Below, piece after piece: positions 47,733 to 56,006 of a stretch of 64,000 nt of DNA. Under the pieces are notes generated by a model. That model ran no database searches, had not been told where the DNA came from, and was given only the letters and a program-made list of their open reading frames with translations. Each line of letters begins with the position of its first letter. Positions within the stretch are counted from its first letter, which is position 1. The stretch comes from Chersky-840 sp963794615 (GTDB lineage: Bacteria; Actinomycetota; Acidimicrobiia; Acidimicrobiales; UBA8190): assembly GCA_963794615.1 (NCBI GenBank), contig CAWCEP010000005.1, forward strand, positions 744,001 to 808,000, read 5' to 3'. The position numbers and the translations under genes were made by a program.

Positions 47733-47763
47733 GAGCGCCCGCACCTCGACGCGGACGGCGCTC
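47733..47763. terminator. Bidirectional hairpin between convergent genes
   Basis: A 7-bp inverted repeat (GAGCGCC and GGCGCTC) extended by an inner CGC/GCG pairing lies between the hydrolase (+) and the acetyltransferase (-), overlapping the stop of the latter. It could end transcription from both sides. Confidence 0.4.
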
Positions 47764-48370
47764 AGCTCGCGTCGGGGGGTCGGGGCTCTCGCCACATGGG
47801 CCACACCGTCGGTCCCCCCGGCAGGACGATCTCACCGGTGACCTCGAAGCGGTGACGCCGGTAGAAGGCGATGTTGCTCTCCTTCGAGGACTCGAGATAC
47901 GCGCCCATGCCGTCGCGGTCGCAGCGTTCAAGCACGGGGGCGAGGAGGGCGGAGCCGATGCCCTTGCCCTGATGGATGGGATCGGTGCCGAGGACGGCCA
48001 GGTACCAGTGGGGGACCAGAGGGTGCCGGCGTTCGATGGTCGAGACCACGCGCAACGCTCTCGGCACGTGGAGGCCGAACGCCGAGACCATCTGGGGCGA
48101 CCCGCGCAGGATCTGCCCGAAGCGAAGTCTCCAGTGGTTCGGTGGATCCCACAGCGCACCGCCGGCGCGGTCGTTGTCGGTGTAGCAGCCTCCGTGGGGA
48201 AGGTGCTGAATCTTGAGTGCGATTTCGAAGTACTGCGCGATGCGACGACGGCGCGACGGCTCGTGCGGGATCAGGAAGCGCATGACGGGGTCGTCGTAGA
48301 AGGCGCGGGCCAGGCTGGCGGCGAGAGGGCGGGCGTCGGCTTGATTGGCGACGCGGACGGGCCCGGACAT
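47762..48370 (-). CDS. GNAT-family N-acetyltransferase
   Basis: A 202-residue protein of the GNAT fold. The acetyl-CoA loop is recognised in LAVLGTDPIHQGKGIGSALL, with QGKGIG as the Q/R-x-x-G-x-G/A motif, and YLESSKESNIAFYRRHRFE is the typical alpha4-beta5 region. The substrate is unknown. ATG 48370 is preferred to GTG 48379 because a -10 element TATAAG lies 8 nt upstream of it and the domain begins there. Confidence 0.85.
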   Translation of the reverse strand: MSGPVRVANQADARPLAASLARAFYDDPVMRFLIPHEPSRRRRIAQYFEIALKIQHLPHGGCYTDNDRAGGALWDPPNHWRLRFGQILRGSPQMVSAFGLHVPRALRVVSTIERRHPLVPHWYLAVLGTDPIHQGKGIGSALLAPVLERCDRDGMGAYLESSKESNIAFYRRHRFEVTGEIVLPGGPTVWPMWREPRPPDAS

Positions 48371-48378
48371 GGCGCACA

Positions 48379-48384
48379 CTTATA
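48379..48384 (-). promoter_or_regulatory. -10 element of the acetyltransferase gene, leaderless
   Basis: TATAAG on the minus strand, 8 nt before ATG 48370. A TTCGAC about 19 nt further upstream may be the -35. Confidence 0.5.
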
Positions 48385-48457
48385 GTCGCCACGTCCCGCA
48401 CACGTCGAAGCGCCCCGCCGGATGCGCCCCGTCCCGGTGCCTGAGAGACTCAGGTCC

Positions 48458-48868
48458 ATGTCGCGGCCGGTGCCGTTCGTCCATCCCATCACCGTGCGGT
48501 ACCTGGAGGTGGACCGTCAGGGCGTGGTCTTCAACATGTGGTACCTGGCCTACCTCGATGAAGCCATGACGGCCTTTCTGGACGCGGGCGGCCTTCCGTA
48601 CGGGGACCTGCTGGCGGCGGGCTTCGACGCCCAGGTCGTCCACACCGAGTTGGACTGGCACGGGCCCCTCGGTCTGGGAGATCAGGCCGAGGTACGGGTG
48701 GTCGTGGCACAGATCGGGCGAACCTCGTTCACGCTACGGTTCGACGTGATGTCGTCCGATCGCACCGTGGTGCTCGCCAGCACCGTGTACGTGGCCGTCC
48801 GTACCGATGGTTCGGGGAAGTGCGAGCTTCCCCCCGTCCTCCTCGGCGCGCTCGGGTCGGTGCCGTAG
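48458..48868 (+). CDS. Acyl-CoA thioesterase-like (4HBT hotdog) protein
   Basis: A 136-residue hotdog-fold protein of the 4-hydroxybenzoyl-CoA thioesterase type. The active-site segment VRYLEVDRQGVVFNMWYLAY has the Asp and the conserved GVV.N..Y. The second half ends with TVYVAV strands. The probable reaction is acyl-CoA thioester hydrolysis. ATG 48458 begins at the family start; ATG 48422 is in frame and would add 12 residues. Confidence 0.85.
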   Translation: MSRPVPFVHPITVRYLEVDRQGVVFNMWYLAYLDEAMTAFLDAGGLPYGDLLAAGFDAQVVHTELDWHGPLGLGDQAEVRVVVAQIGRTSFTLRFDVMSSDRTVVLASTVYVAVRTDGSGKCELPPVLLGALGSVP

Positions 48869-48880
48869 GGGGACGCCGCC

Positions 48881-49240
48881 TTACGATCCCGAGCCCGGCT
48901 CGGGGTCGACCTCGCGCAGCAGGGCGCGGGTGTGGGGGCCGAACCTGTCGGCGAGGCGTCGCCGGTCGTCGGGGGAGAGACTGTCGAGAAAGGCCCACGC
49001 CACCAGCTCGGCGGCGTCGTCAGAGCTCACCGCCACCGATTCGACTCCCTCCAGGCAACGGGCCAGGACGGGGGTGAGGTGCTCGATCTCGGTCACCAGG
49101 CCGGCGACGTAGTCGGCCAGCTCGGTGAGGGTGGCGGCCGCCCCGGGATCGCCATCGGCGGCCTCGGCGAGGTCGAGGTAGCGGTCGACGAACTCCGGGG
49201 CCGACGCCAGGACCAGGGCCACCTCGGGATCCGTCGTCAT
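48881..49240 (-). CDS. Small acidic protein of unknown function
   Basis: A 119-residue acidic, helical protein (MTTDPEVALVLASAPEFVDRYLDLAEAAD) with one Cys and no recognisable motif. The C-terminal DSLSPDDRRRLADRFG is a helical segment. It has the best promoter in the accessory region: TTGACA, 18 nt, TATCCT, then 6 nt to ATG 49240. I do not recognise the family, but the promoter supports a real gene. Confidence 0.65.
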   Translation of the reverse strand: MTTDPEVALVLASAPEFVDRYLDLAEAADGDPGAAATLTELADYVAGLVTEIEHLTPVLARCLEGVESVAVSSDDAAELVAWAFLDSLSPDDRRRLADRFGPHTRALLREVDPEPGSGS

Positions 49241-49246
49241 AATGAA

Positions 49247-49276
49247 AGGATATGAAACAGCAAGAAAATCTGTCAA
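49247..49276 (-). promoter_or_regulatory. Consensus promoter of the 119-residue protein gene
   Basis: On the minus strand, TTGACA (49271-49276), an 18-nt spacer and TATCCT (49247-49252) lie 6 nt before ATG 49240. The stretch is markedly AT-rich compared with its surroundings. Confidence 0.65.
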
Positions 49277-49334
49277 CGACCACGAGACTAGGCCTGCGCC
49301 CCCGGGGGTGGCCGGGGTGTTGAGAGACTGGGGC

Positions 49335-49568
49335 ATGGGATCGGATGGGCAACGCCGGAAGCGGGACAGGAAGGCGAAGGTGCGCCGTACCGGCCCGCCG
49401 CCCGAGCCCCGCGTACTGCGAGGACCGCAGCAAAACACGATGTTGCTCTTCGAAGGCACTGTGGAAGGGATCGGCCGCCTCGCCGACGTCGCTCGCTCGC
49501 CGGGGATCACCGGCCCGTTCGCCTGGTGGAGGAGATTCACCCGGCGGGCCCGACGCCAGGCGCGGTGA
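49335..49568 (+). CDS. Possible small basic protein
   Basis: A 77-residue strongly basic ORF from ATG 49335 (MGSDGQRRKRDRKAKVRRTG, then NTMLLFEGTVEGIGRLADVA). The C-terminus is again Arg-rich. There is no good ribosome binding site or known family. An in-frame ATG 49242 would lie in the promoter of the divergent gene. The amphipathic middle segment hints at a real product, but this is the least certain CDS call here. Confidence 0.35.
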   Translation: MGSDGQRRKRDRKAKVRRTGPPPEPRVLRGPQQNTMLLFEGTVEGIGRLADVARSPGITGPFAWWRRFTRRARRQAR

Positions 49569-49804
49569 CCGAGATCGGTCTTCGGTTCGTCCGTCGGACC
49601 GGGGTCCCAGGCACCAACGGGGGGTGAACGGGGCACGGACCGGGGGATTGGTGCCCGTGTCCCGCCGCCCCACCGAGTCACCCACCCGGGTTGGGGTAAG
49701 GAGGGGGGTGCCCCAACGAACGGTACGCCCGCCTCCGTGACGGCTTCATGAAGGGCGGCGCCGCTCGTCCGGCGGGCTTGGAGCATGGCCCGCCCGATGG
49801 GACA
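49569..49804. other. Gap with no feature recognised
   Basis: About 236 bases between two uncertain small ORFs. It holds no convincing gene, RNA or repeat on either strand. Confidence 0.5.
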
Positions 49805-50071
49805 ATGAGAACAGTGAGGCCGGAAGCGATCGTCTTTCTCGTAACGCTCGGCGTGATCGTCCTGATCGCCGTGATAAGACGCGTGACGAGGCGACAGCAG
49901 GTCGACGAGCGCCGGGATTCCGCCTTCCCGTACGCCGTCCCGGGCCAGTATGCGTTTGGGGCCGTGCTCGCCGCCCTGGCCCTGGTGGCCGCGGGCATCG
50001 GTCGGGCCGCCATGGTGGGGGGCCGGGTCGTGGCCAAGGCCTGGCACGGCGGCGGCAAGCGATCCGCCTGA
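49805..50071 (+). CDS. Small membrane protein
   Basis: An 88-residue ORF from ATG 49805 with two hydrophobic segments (AIVFLVTLGVIVLIAVI, and GAVLAALALVAAGIG) flanking a basic and polar loop, so probably two membrane passes. An in-frame ATG 49748 would add 19 low-complexity residues. No family is recognised. Confidence 0.5.
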   Translation: MRTVRPEAIVFLVTLGVIVLIAVIRRVTRRQQVDERRDSAFPYAVPGQYAFGAVLAALALVAAGIGRAAMVGGRVVAKAWHGGGKRSA

Positions 50072-50188
50072 CTGCTCAGCAAGAACCCGTCTGACGCTGA
50101 CACTGTTCAGGAGCAGGCCGAGGGGGCCGATATCGACTCATGGGCCTCGGATCAGTCTCGTGTTTCGAGTGTCCCCGGCCCACCGTCC

Positions 50189-50203
50189 TTGCATATCCAT
50201 GCA
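50189..50203 (+). promoter_or_regulatory. Probable ArgR operator (ARG box)
   Basis: TTGCATATCCATGCA is an imperfect palindrome of the ARG-box type (TTGCAT/ATGCA half-sites), located 21 nt before argC. It overlaps the place expected for the -35 hexamer of a promoter whose -10 would be TATTTT (50212-50217), 6 nt before ATG 50224. The regulator argR is encoded in the same operon. Confidence 0.6.
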
Positions 50204-50223
50204 GGATACTGTATTTTCTTGCG

Positions 50224-51237
50224 ATGCAAGTGGGGATCGCCGGTGCGTCCGGCTACGCCGGAGCGGAGCTCTTGCGCCTGTGCGCGGGCCATCCGGCCTT
50301 CGACGTGGTCCTCGCCGGGGCCGATACCCAGGCGGGGGAGCGGGTCGGCGCGCTGTATCCCTCGTTGACGGCCGCCTATCCGACGCTCGAGTTCTCCAAG
50401 CTGGGTGCCGACGAGCTCGTCGGCCTCGACGTGGTGTTCCTGGCCCTCCCGCATGGTGAGTCCCAGACCCTGGCGCCCGGGCTCGTGGGCCGGGTCGGGC
50501 TCCTCGTGGACCTGTCCGCCGACTTCCGGCTGCGCGACGTCGATGCCTACCCCCGGTGGTACGGGCACGACCACGTCGCCCCCGCACTCCTCGACGAGTT
50601 CGTGTACGGGCTGCCTGAGCTCTTCCGGTCCGAGCTCCCCGGGGCCACGTTGGTGGCGGCCCCTGGTTGCTACCCGACGGCGGCGGCGCTGGCGCTGGCG
50701 CCGTTCGTGCGCGCCGGTGTGATCGAGCCGACGGGCGTCATCGTCGACGCCGCCAGCGGCGTGTCGGGTGCGGGGCGGAAGCTGTCCCACACCACGCACT
50801 TCAACACCGCCGACGAGGACTTCACCGCTTACGGATTGCTGAACCACCGCCACACCCCCGAGATCGAACAGGCGTCGGGGGCCGAGGTCCTGTTCACGCC
50901 GCACCTGGCGCCCATGAACCGCGGCATCCTCGCCACCTGTTACGCCCGCCCTGCCGGCGCGCTCGACACCGGCGAGGCGATCGGCATCCTCGCAGCCGCG
51001 TACGAGGGCGAGGCCTTCGTGGTGGTGAGCGAGACGTCACCGTCGACCAAGGCGACCTTCGGGTCCAACTGCGCCCACCTCACGGCGCGCGTCGACCCCC
51101 GCACCGGATGGGTCGTGGCGTTGTGTGCGCTCGACAATCTCGTGAAGGGCGCGTCGGGCCAGGCGGTGCAGTGCGCCAACGTGGCCCTCGGCCTTCCCGA
51201 GGGTGCCGGGCTCACCACCGTCGGGGTGTACCCGTGA
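50224..51237 (+). CDS. argC: N-acetyl-gamma-glutamyl-phosphate reductase
   Basis: The NADPH-dependent third step of arginine synthesis. It has 337 residues. The Rossmann motif GIAGASGYAGAELLRL is at the N-terminus, and the active-site Cys is in AAPGCYPTAAALAL. ATG 50224 matches the family start; no Shine-Dalgarno precedes it, consistent with a leaderless transcript. It heads argC-J-B-D-F-R-G-H, all joined by short overlaps. Confidence 0.97.
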   Translation: MQVGIAGASGYAGAELLRLCAGHPAFDVVLAGADTQAGERVGALYPSLTAAYPTLEFSKLGADELVGLDVVFLALPHGESQTLAPGLVGRVGLLVDLSADFRLRDVDAYPRWYGHDHVAPALLDEFVYGLPELFRSELPGATLVAAPGCYPTAAALALAPFVRAGVIEPTGVIVDAASGVSGAGRKLSHTTHFNTADEDFTAYGLLNHRHTPEIEQASGAEVLFTPHLAPMNRGILATCYARPAGALDTGEAIGILAAAYEGEAFVVVSETSPSTKATFGSNCAHLTARVDPRTGWVVALCALDNLVKGASGQAVQCANVALGLPEGAGLTTVGVYP

Positions 51238-52403
51238 GCGTCACCGCACCGAAGGGGTTCGTGGCTTCCGGACTGGCGAGTGGGATCAAGGCGTCCGGCG
51301 CCCCCGACCTGGCCCTGGTGGCGTCGGCGGCGGGTGCCGTCCCGGCCGCCGGAGTGTTCACGGCCAACCTCGCCGCGGCCGCCCCCGTGCAGGTGAGCCG
51401 GGCGCATCTGGCGGCGACGTCGGGCCGTGCCGCTGCCGTCGTGCTCTCGAGCGGCAACGCCAACGCGGCGACGGGGGCGCCCGGCGTGGCCGGCGCCGAG
51501 CGCATGTGCGCGCTGGTCGCCGGTGGCCTCGGCGTGGACCGCACCGAGGTCCTCGTGTGCCAGACGGGGTTGATCGGGATCCCGTTCCCCCTGGCTCCGG
51601 TCGAGACCGGGATCCCCGCCCTCGTCGCGGCGCGTGTCGCCGACCGCGACGCGGCGCGCCGGGCCGCGGTGGCCATCATGACGACCGACACGGTGTGCAA
51701 AGAGGTGACCGTCGAGGCGGCGGGGTTCTCGGTGGGGGGCATGGCCAAGGGGGCGGCCATGTTGGCGCCGAACATGGCCACCATGCTGGCCGTGCTGACC
51801 ACCGACGCCCGCTGCGATCCCGGCGTCCTGGCCGTGGCGCTGCAACGCGCCGTCGAGTCCAGCTTCAACCGGATGAGCGTGGACGGCTGCACGTCGACCA
51901 ACGACACCGTGCTCGTCCTGGCCAACGGGGCCAGCGGGACGGCGGTGCCCGTCGACGTCTTGGCCGACGCGTTGGGGCAGGGATGCGCCGATCTGGCCGG
52001 GATGATGGTGGCCGACGCCGAGGGAGCAACCAAGGTGTCCCACGTCGTGGTGACCGGCGCCACCTCCGATGACGAGGCCCATCGGGCCGCTCGCAAGGTG
52101 GCGGAGTCCCTCCTCGTCAAGTGCTCGCTCAACGGCGAGGACCCGTACTGGGGAAGGGTGGTGAGCGAGTTGGGGTCGGCCGGGGTGCCCTTCGACCTCG
52201 ACCTCGTCGAGGTGGCCTACGGCGGCGTGGCCGTGTGCCGGGGCGGGGTCGGCGTCGACCACGACGCGGACAAGGTGCGCGAGCACATGGCCGGCCGGAT
52301 GATCGAGCTGCGCTGCGACCTCGGCCTCGGTGCGGGGACCGGCGCCATGATGAGCACCGATCTCGGCTACGGCTACATCGACGAGAACAGGACGACGTCG
52401 TGA
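51234..52403 (+). CDS. argJ: Bifunctional ornithine acetyltransferase / N-acetylglutamate synthase
   Basis: Recycles the acetyl group from N-acetylornithine to glutamate. It has 389 residues. The self-cleavage site is the conserved KGAAMLAPNMATMLAVLTTD, where the enzyme splits before the Thr into alpha and beta chains. SGNANAATG and the C-terminal IDENRTTS are typical. GTG 51234 overlaps the argC stop. With ArgJ present a separate ArgA/ArgE is not strictly needed. Confidence 0.97.
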   Translation: MSVTAPKGFVASGLASGIKASGAPDLALVASAAGAVPAAGVFTANLAAAAPVQVSRAHLAATSGRAAAVVLSSGNANAATGAPGVAGAERMCALVAGGLGVDRTEVLVCQTGLIGIPFPLAPVETGIPALVAARVADRDAARRAAVAIMTTDTVCKEVTVEAAGFSVGGMAKGAAMLAPNMATMLAVLTTDARCDPGVLAVALQRAVESSFNRMSVDGCTSTNDTVLVLANGASGTAVPVDVLADALGQGCADLAGMMVADAEGATKVSHVVVTGATSDDEAHRAARKVAESLLVKCSLNGEDPYWGRVVSELGSAGVPFDLDLVEVAYGGVAVCRGGVGVDHDADKVREHMAGRMIELRCDLGLGAGTGAMMSTDLGYGYIDENRTTS

Positions 52404-53320
52404 CCGGGGACCTCGCCCCCTCGGCGCGCGCCGCCGTGCTGGTCGAAGCGCTGCCCTACATCCTGCGCTTCTGGGGAAAGATCGTCGTCATCAAGTACGG
52501 CGGCAACGCCTTGGCTCCCCGCGACGGGGAGCCGACAGCCGACGCGGCGACGTCGAGCGAGGCGGAGGCCCTGGCCTCGTTCGCCGAGGACGTGGTCCTC
52601 ATGCGATCGGTGGGCATGCTGCCCGTCGTCGTCCACGGCGGGGGGCCACAGATCGGCGAGCTCATGGCGCGGCTCGGGAAGGTACCCGAGTTCCGTGACG
52701 GGATGCGGGTGACCGATGCCGAGACACTCGAGATCGCCAGCATGGTCCTCATCGGCAAGGTGAACCGGGAGATCGTGTCGGCCATGAACGTGCACGGCTC
52801 GCTGGCGGTGGGCCTGTCGGGCGACGACGCCAAGATGATCACCGCCATGCCCCGCGACACCTCGCTCGGTTTCGTGGGCGACGTCGGGGTGGTCGACCCC
52901 TCCTTCCTCCACCGCCTCCTGGCCGAGGGCATCATCCCCGTGGTGGCGACGATCGCCGGTGACACGACCGGGCAGTCCTACAACATCAACGCCGACGCGG
53001 TGGCGGGTGCGATCGCGGCCGCCCTCCAGGCCGAGAAGCTCGTGTGCCTGACCGACGTGACCGGACTGCGGTCCGACCCCGACGACCCCGGCTCGCGCCT
53101 GGCCCAGGTCTCGGTCGACCAGATCGACGCCATGGTGGCGTCGGGGGCGGCCTCGTCGGGGATGATCCCCAAGGTCGAGGCGTGCGCCCGGGCCGTGCGC
53201 GCCGGGGTGCGGCGCGCCCACATCCTCGACGGCCGGGTCCCGCACGCGCTGTTGCTCGAGGTGTTCAGCGACCGAGGAGTGGGCACGATGATCTACCGCG
53301 GCGACGAGGACCCCGCATGA
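52400..53320 (+). CDS. argB: Acetylglutamate kinase
   Basis: Phosphorylates N-acetylglutamate. It has 306 residues. The amino-acid kinase fold is evident from VVIKYGGNAL, PVVVHGGGPQIGELM, NREIVSAMN and the ATP-binding NINADAVAGAIAAAL. The N-terminal helix (AAVLVEALPYILRFWGK) is that of the hexameric, arginine-inhibited type. GTG 52400 overlaps argJ; the stop overlaps argD. Confidence 0.97.
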   Translation: MTGDLAPSARAAVLVEALPYILRFWGKIVVIKYGGNALAPRDGEPTADAATSSEAEALASFAEDVVLMRSVGMLPVVVHGGGPQIGELMARLGKVPEFRDGMRVTDAETLEIASMVLIGKVNREIVSAMNVHGSLAVGLSGDDAKMITAMPRDTSLGFVGDVGVVDPSFLHRLLAEGIIPVVATIAGDTTGQSYNINADAVAGAIAAALQAEKLVCLTDVTGLRSDPDDPGSRLAQVSVDQIDAMVASGAASSGMIPKVEACARAVRAGVRRAHILDGRVPHALLLEVFSDRGVGTMIYRGDEDPA

Positions 53321-54547
53321 CCACCGGGCCCGATCGCAGCGCGCTCATGCACACCTACCCGGAGCCGACGGTGACCTTCGTGCGGGGTGCCGGCTCGGAG
53401 CTGTGGGACACCGACGGCAAGCGGTACCTCGACTTCTTGTCGGGACTGGCCGTGACGGGGCTCGGCCACGCCCATCCCGCCGTGGCCGAGGCGGTGTCGG
53501 AACAGGCCCGCACCCTCGTGCACGTCTCGAACCTGTTCGGCACCACGGTGGGCCCCGAGGTGGCGGTGACCCTCGACCGGCTCGTCGGCGGGGGCATCGA
53601 GCGCGCCGGCGGCCAGGTCTTCTTCACCAACTCGGGCGCCGAGGCCAACGAGTGCGCGCTCAAGCTGGCGCGGAAGTGGGCCGGCCCGGGCCGACACGTC
53701 GTGGTGAGCACGTGCGGACGCCTTTCACGGACGGACCCTGGCCACGCTCCACGCCACGGGCCAGCCCGAGAAGCACGCCCCCTTCGCCCCGCTGCCCGAG
53801 GGTTTCGAGCACGTCCCCTACGACGACCTCGCCGCCCTCGAGTCGGCGTGTGACCCGGCTCGGGTGGCGGCGGTGCTGATCGAGCCGATCCAGGGCGAGG
53901 CGGGTGTGATCGCGCCGTCTTCGGACTACCTCACCGGCGTGCGGGAGATGTGCACCGAACGGGGCATCCTGCTCATGGTCGACGAGATCCAGACGGGTCT
54001 GGGCCGAACCGGGCGGTGGTTCGCCTTCCAGCACATGGGCATCGAGCCCGACGTGGTGACCATGGCCAAGGCGCTCGGCAACGGCGTGCCCATCGGGGCG
54101 TGCTGGGCCACGGCCGAGGTGGCCGCGGCCTTCTCCCCGGGCGATCACGGCAGCACGTTCGGCGGCCAGCCGCTCGCCGCCGCCGCGGCCCGCGCCACCC
54201 TGGCCGTCATGGAGGCCGAGGACGTCCCGGCCCGGGCGCAGCGGGCCGGTGCGAGGTTGCGGGCCGGCCTCGAGGTGCTCCCCGGCGTCATCGGTGTCCG
54301 GGGCGCAGGGCTCCTCCTCGGCGTGGCGCTCGACCACGACCGGGCCAAGGACGTCGCCGTCGCCGCCATGCAACGGGGGCTCGTGGTGAACGCGCCCCGA
54401 TCGGACACCATCCGCCTCGCTCCGTCGCTGCTCGTCAGCGACGACGAGATCGACGAGGGGCTGGCGCTGCTCTCGTCGGTGTTGGCCGACGCCGTCGTCG
54501 GCGTGGCGGCGAGCGGGGAGCCCTCGACCACGGTGGCGTCGTCATGA
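53317..54547 (+). CDS. argD: Acetylornithine aminotransferase (frameshifted)
   Basis: A PLP enzyme making N-acetylornithine from the semialdehyde, about 409 residues after correction. FTNSGAEANECALKLARKW is the N-terminal PLP pocket, LLMVDEIQTGLGRTG holds the Asp of the cofactor ring, and MAKALGNGVPIGA has the Schiff-base lysine. The frame changes near 53718-53723, where one extra C (GGACGCCTTT) separates VVSTCG from AFHGRTLATLHATG. Both halves are well conserved, so sequencing error is likely. It overlaps argB and argF by 4 bases each. Confidence 0.92.
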
Positions 54548-55488
54548 CCCGGCACTTCCTCGACGTCGACGACTTGTCGTGCGACGAGCTCGACGACGTG
54601 CTGGCGGCGGCGTCGCTCCCGGCCGCCGAGGTCCCGCCCGTGCTGGCCGGCCGGGGTGCCGCCCTCCTCTTCGAGAAGCCCTCGGCCCGGACGCGCAGCT
54701 CGACCGAGCTCGCCGTGGTCGGGCTCGGTGGCCATCCCGTGTACATCCAGGGGCCCGAGGTCGGCATCGACGTGCGGGAGACGGCCGAGGACGTGGCCCG
54801 CACCTTGGCCTGCTACCACGCCGTGCTGTGCGCGCGCGTCATCGACCACATCACGTTGGTCCGCATGGTGGGCGCCCTCGACCAGGCCCACGACGACGAC
54901 CTCCCGGTGCCGGTGCCGGTGGTGAACCTGCTCTCGGACCGGGCCCATCCCTGCCAGGCCCTCGCCGATCTGTTGACCCTGCGACAGGTGTTCGGCGACG
55001 TCGAAGGTCGCACCGTGGCCTACATCGGCGACGCCAACAACGTGTGGCGGTCCCTGGCGTTGGCCGCGGCGATGACCGGCATCCGGATCCGCACGGCGTC
55101 GCCCGACGGCTATGAGCCCGATGCCGACGACCTGGCCCGCGTGGCCCGGCTCGGCGGTGAGGTCGAGGTCACCTCGGATCCCATGGAGGCGGCCAGCGGG
55201 GCTGACGCCCTCTACACCGACGTGTGGACCTCGATGGGCCAGGAGGAAGAGCAGGAGCTCCGTCGCAAGGCGTTCGCGGGCTTCACCATCGACGACGACA
55301 TGGTGCGGTGTGCCGCTCCGGACGCGGTCGTGCTGCACTGCCTGCCCGCACACCGCGGCGAGGAGATCACCGCCTCGGTCCTCGAGGGGCCGCGCAGCGT
55401 GGTGTGGCGACAGGCGGCCAACCGGATGCACGCCGTGCGGGGGTTGCTCGCCTGGCTGCTCGGCCCGGGGGGAGGTGGTCCCCGGTGA
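54544..55488 (+). CDS. argF: Ornithine carbamoyltransferase
   Basis: Joins ornithine and carbamoyl phosphate to citrulline. It has 314 residues. The carbamoyl-phosphate loop is EKPSARTRSSTEL, the DRAHPCQALADLL segment and YIGDANNVWRSL follow, and HCLPAHRGEEI holds the catalytic Cys. ATG 54544 overlaps the argD stop; argR starts inside the end of this gene. Confidence 0.97.
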   Translation: MTRHFLDVDDLSCDELDDVLAAASLPAAEVPPVLAGRGAALLFEKPSARTRSSTELAVVGLGGHPVYIQGPEVGIDVRETAEDVARTLACYHAVLCARVIDHITLVRMVGALDQAHDDDLPVPVPVVNLLSDRAHPCQALADLLTLRQVFGDVEGRTVAYIGDANNVWRSLALAAAMTGIRIRTASPDGYEPDADDLARVARLGGEVEVTSDPMEAASGADALYTDVWTSMGQEEEQELRRKAFAGFTIDDDMVRCAAPDAVVLHCLPAHRGEEITASVLEGPRSVVWRQAANRMHAVRGLLAWLLGPGGGGPR

Positions 55489-56006
55489 AGATGGGCAAGC
55501 CCCAGCGTCAGCACCGCGTCGTGCGGTTGCTCGAGACCCACGCCGTGTCCAACCAGGCCCAGCTGGTCGGGCTGCTGGCCGAGGAAGGGGTGGAGGCCAC
55601 CCAGACCACCGTGTCTCGGGACCTCGAGGAGATCGGGGCCATCAAGGTGCGCGTGCCGGGGGGCGAAACCGTCTACGCGTTGCCGGAGCTGCCGGTGAGA
55701 CAGGTCGCGCCCGAGGACCATCTCCGTCGCATCCTGGGCGAGTGGGTGGTGGAGGCGGCGTACTCGGGCAACCTCGTGGTGCTGCGCACACCACCCGGGT
55801 GTGCGCACGTGGTGGGCTCGGCATTGGACCGCAGTGGCTTCGAGGGCGTGATCGGCACGGTGGCGGGGGACGATACGGTCCTCGTTGTGGCGGCCCAGGA
55901 CAGCGGGGGCGCGGTGATCGCGGCCCGGCTCTCCGAGCTGGCCGGGATCACCGACGGGAACGGGACAGGAACCGGGATGGCACCGGAGATGAACGGAGCG
56001 CAGTGA
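55485..56006 (+). CDS. argR: Arginine repressor
   Basis: An arginine-sensing DNA-binding protein of 173 residues. The winged helix-turn-helix (residues 5-75) ends with ATQTTVSRDLEEIGAIKVR, the recognition helix signature. The C-terminal hexamerisation and arginine-binding domain contains VVLRTPPGCAHVVGSALD and the GDDTVLVVA segment. GTG 55485 overlaps argF; ATG 55491 is the alternative. It should act on the palindrome before argC. Confidence 0.96.
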   Translation: MKMGKPQRQHRVVRLLETHAVSNQAQLVGLLAEEGVEATQTTVSRDLEEIGAIKVRVPGGETVYALPELPVRQVAPEDHLRRILGEWVVEAAYSGNLVVLRTPPGCAHVVGSALDRSGFEGVIGTVAGDDTVLVVAAQDSGGAVIAARLSELAGITDGNGTGTGMAPEMNGAQ

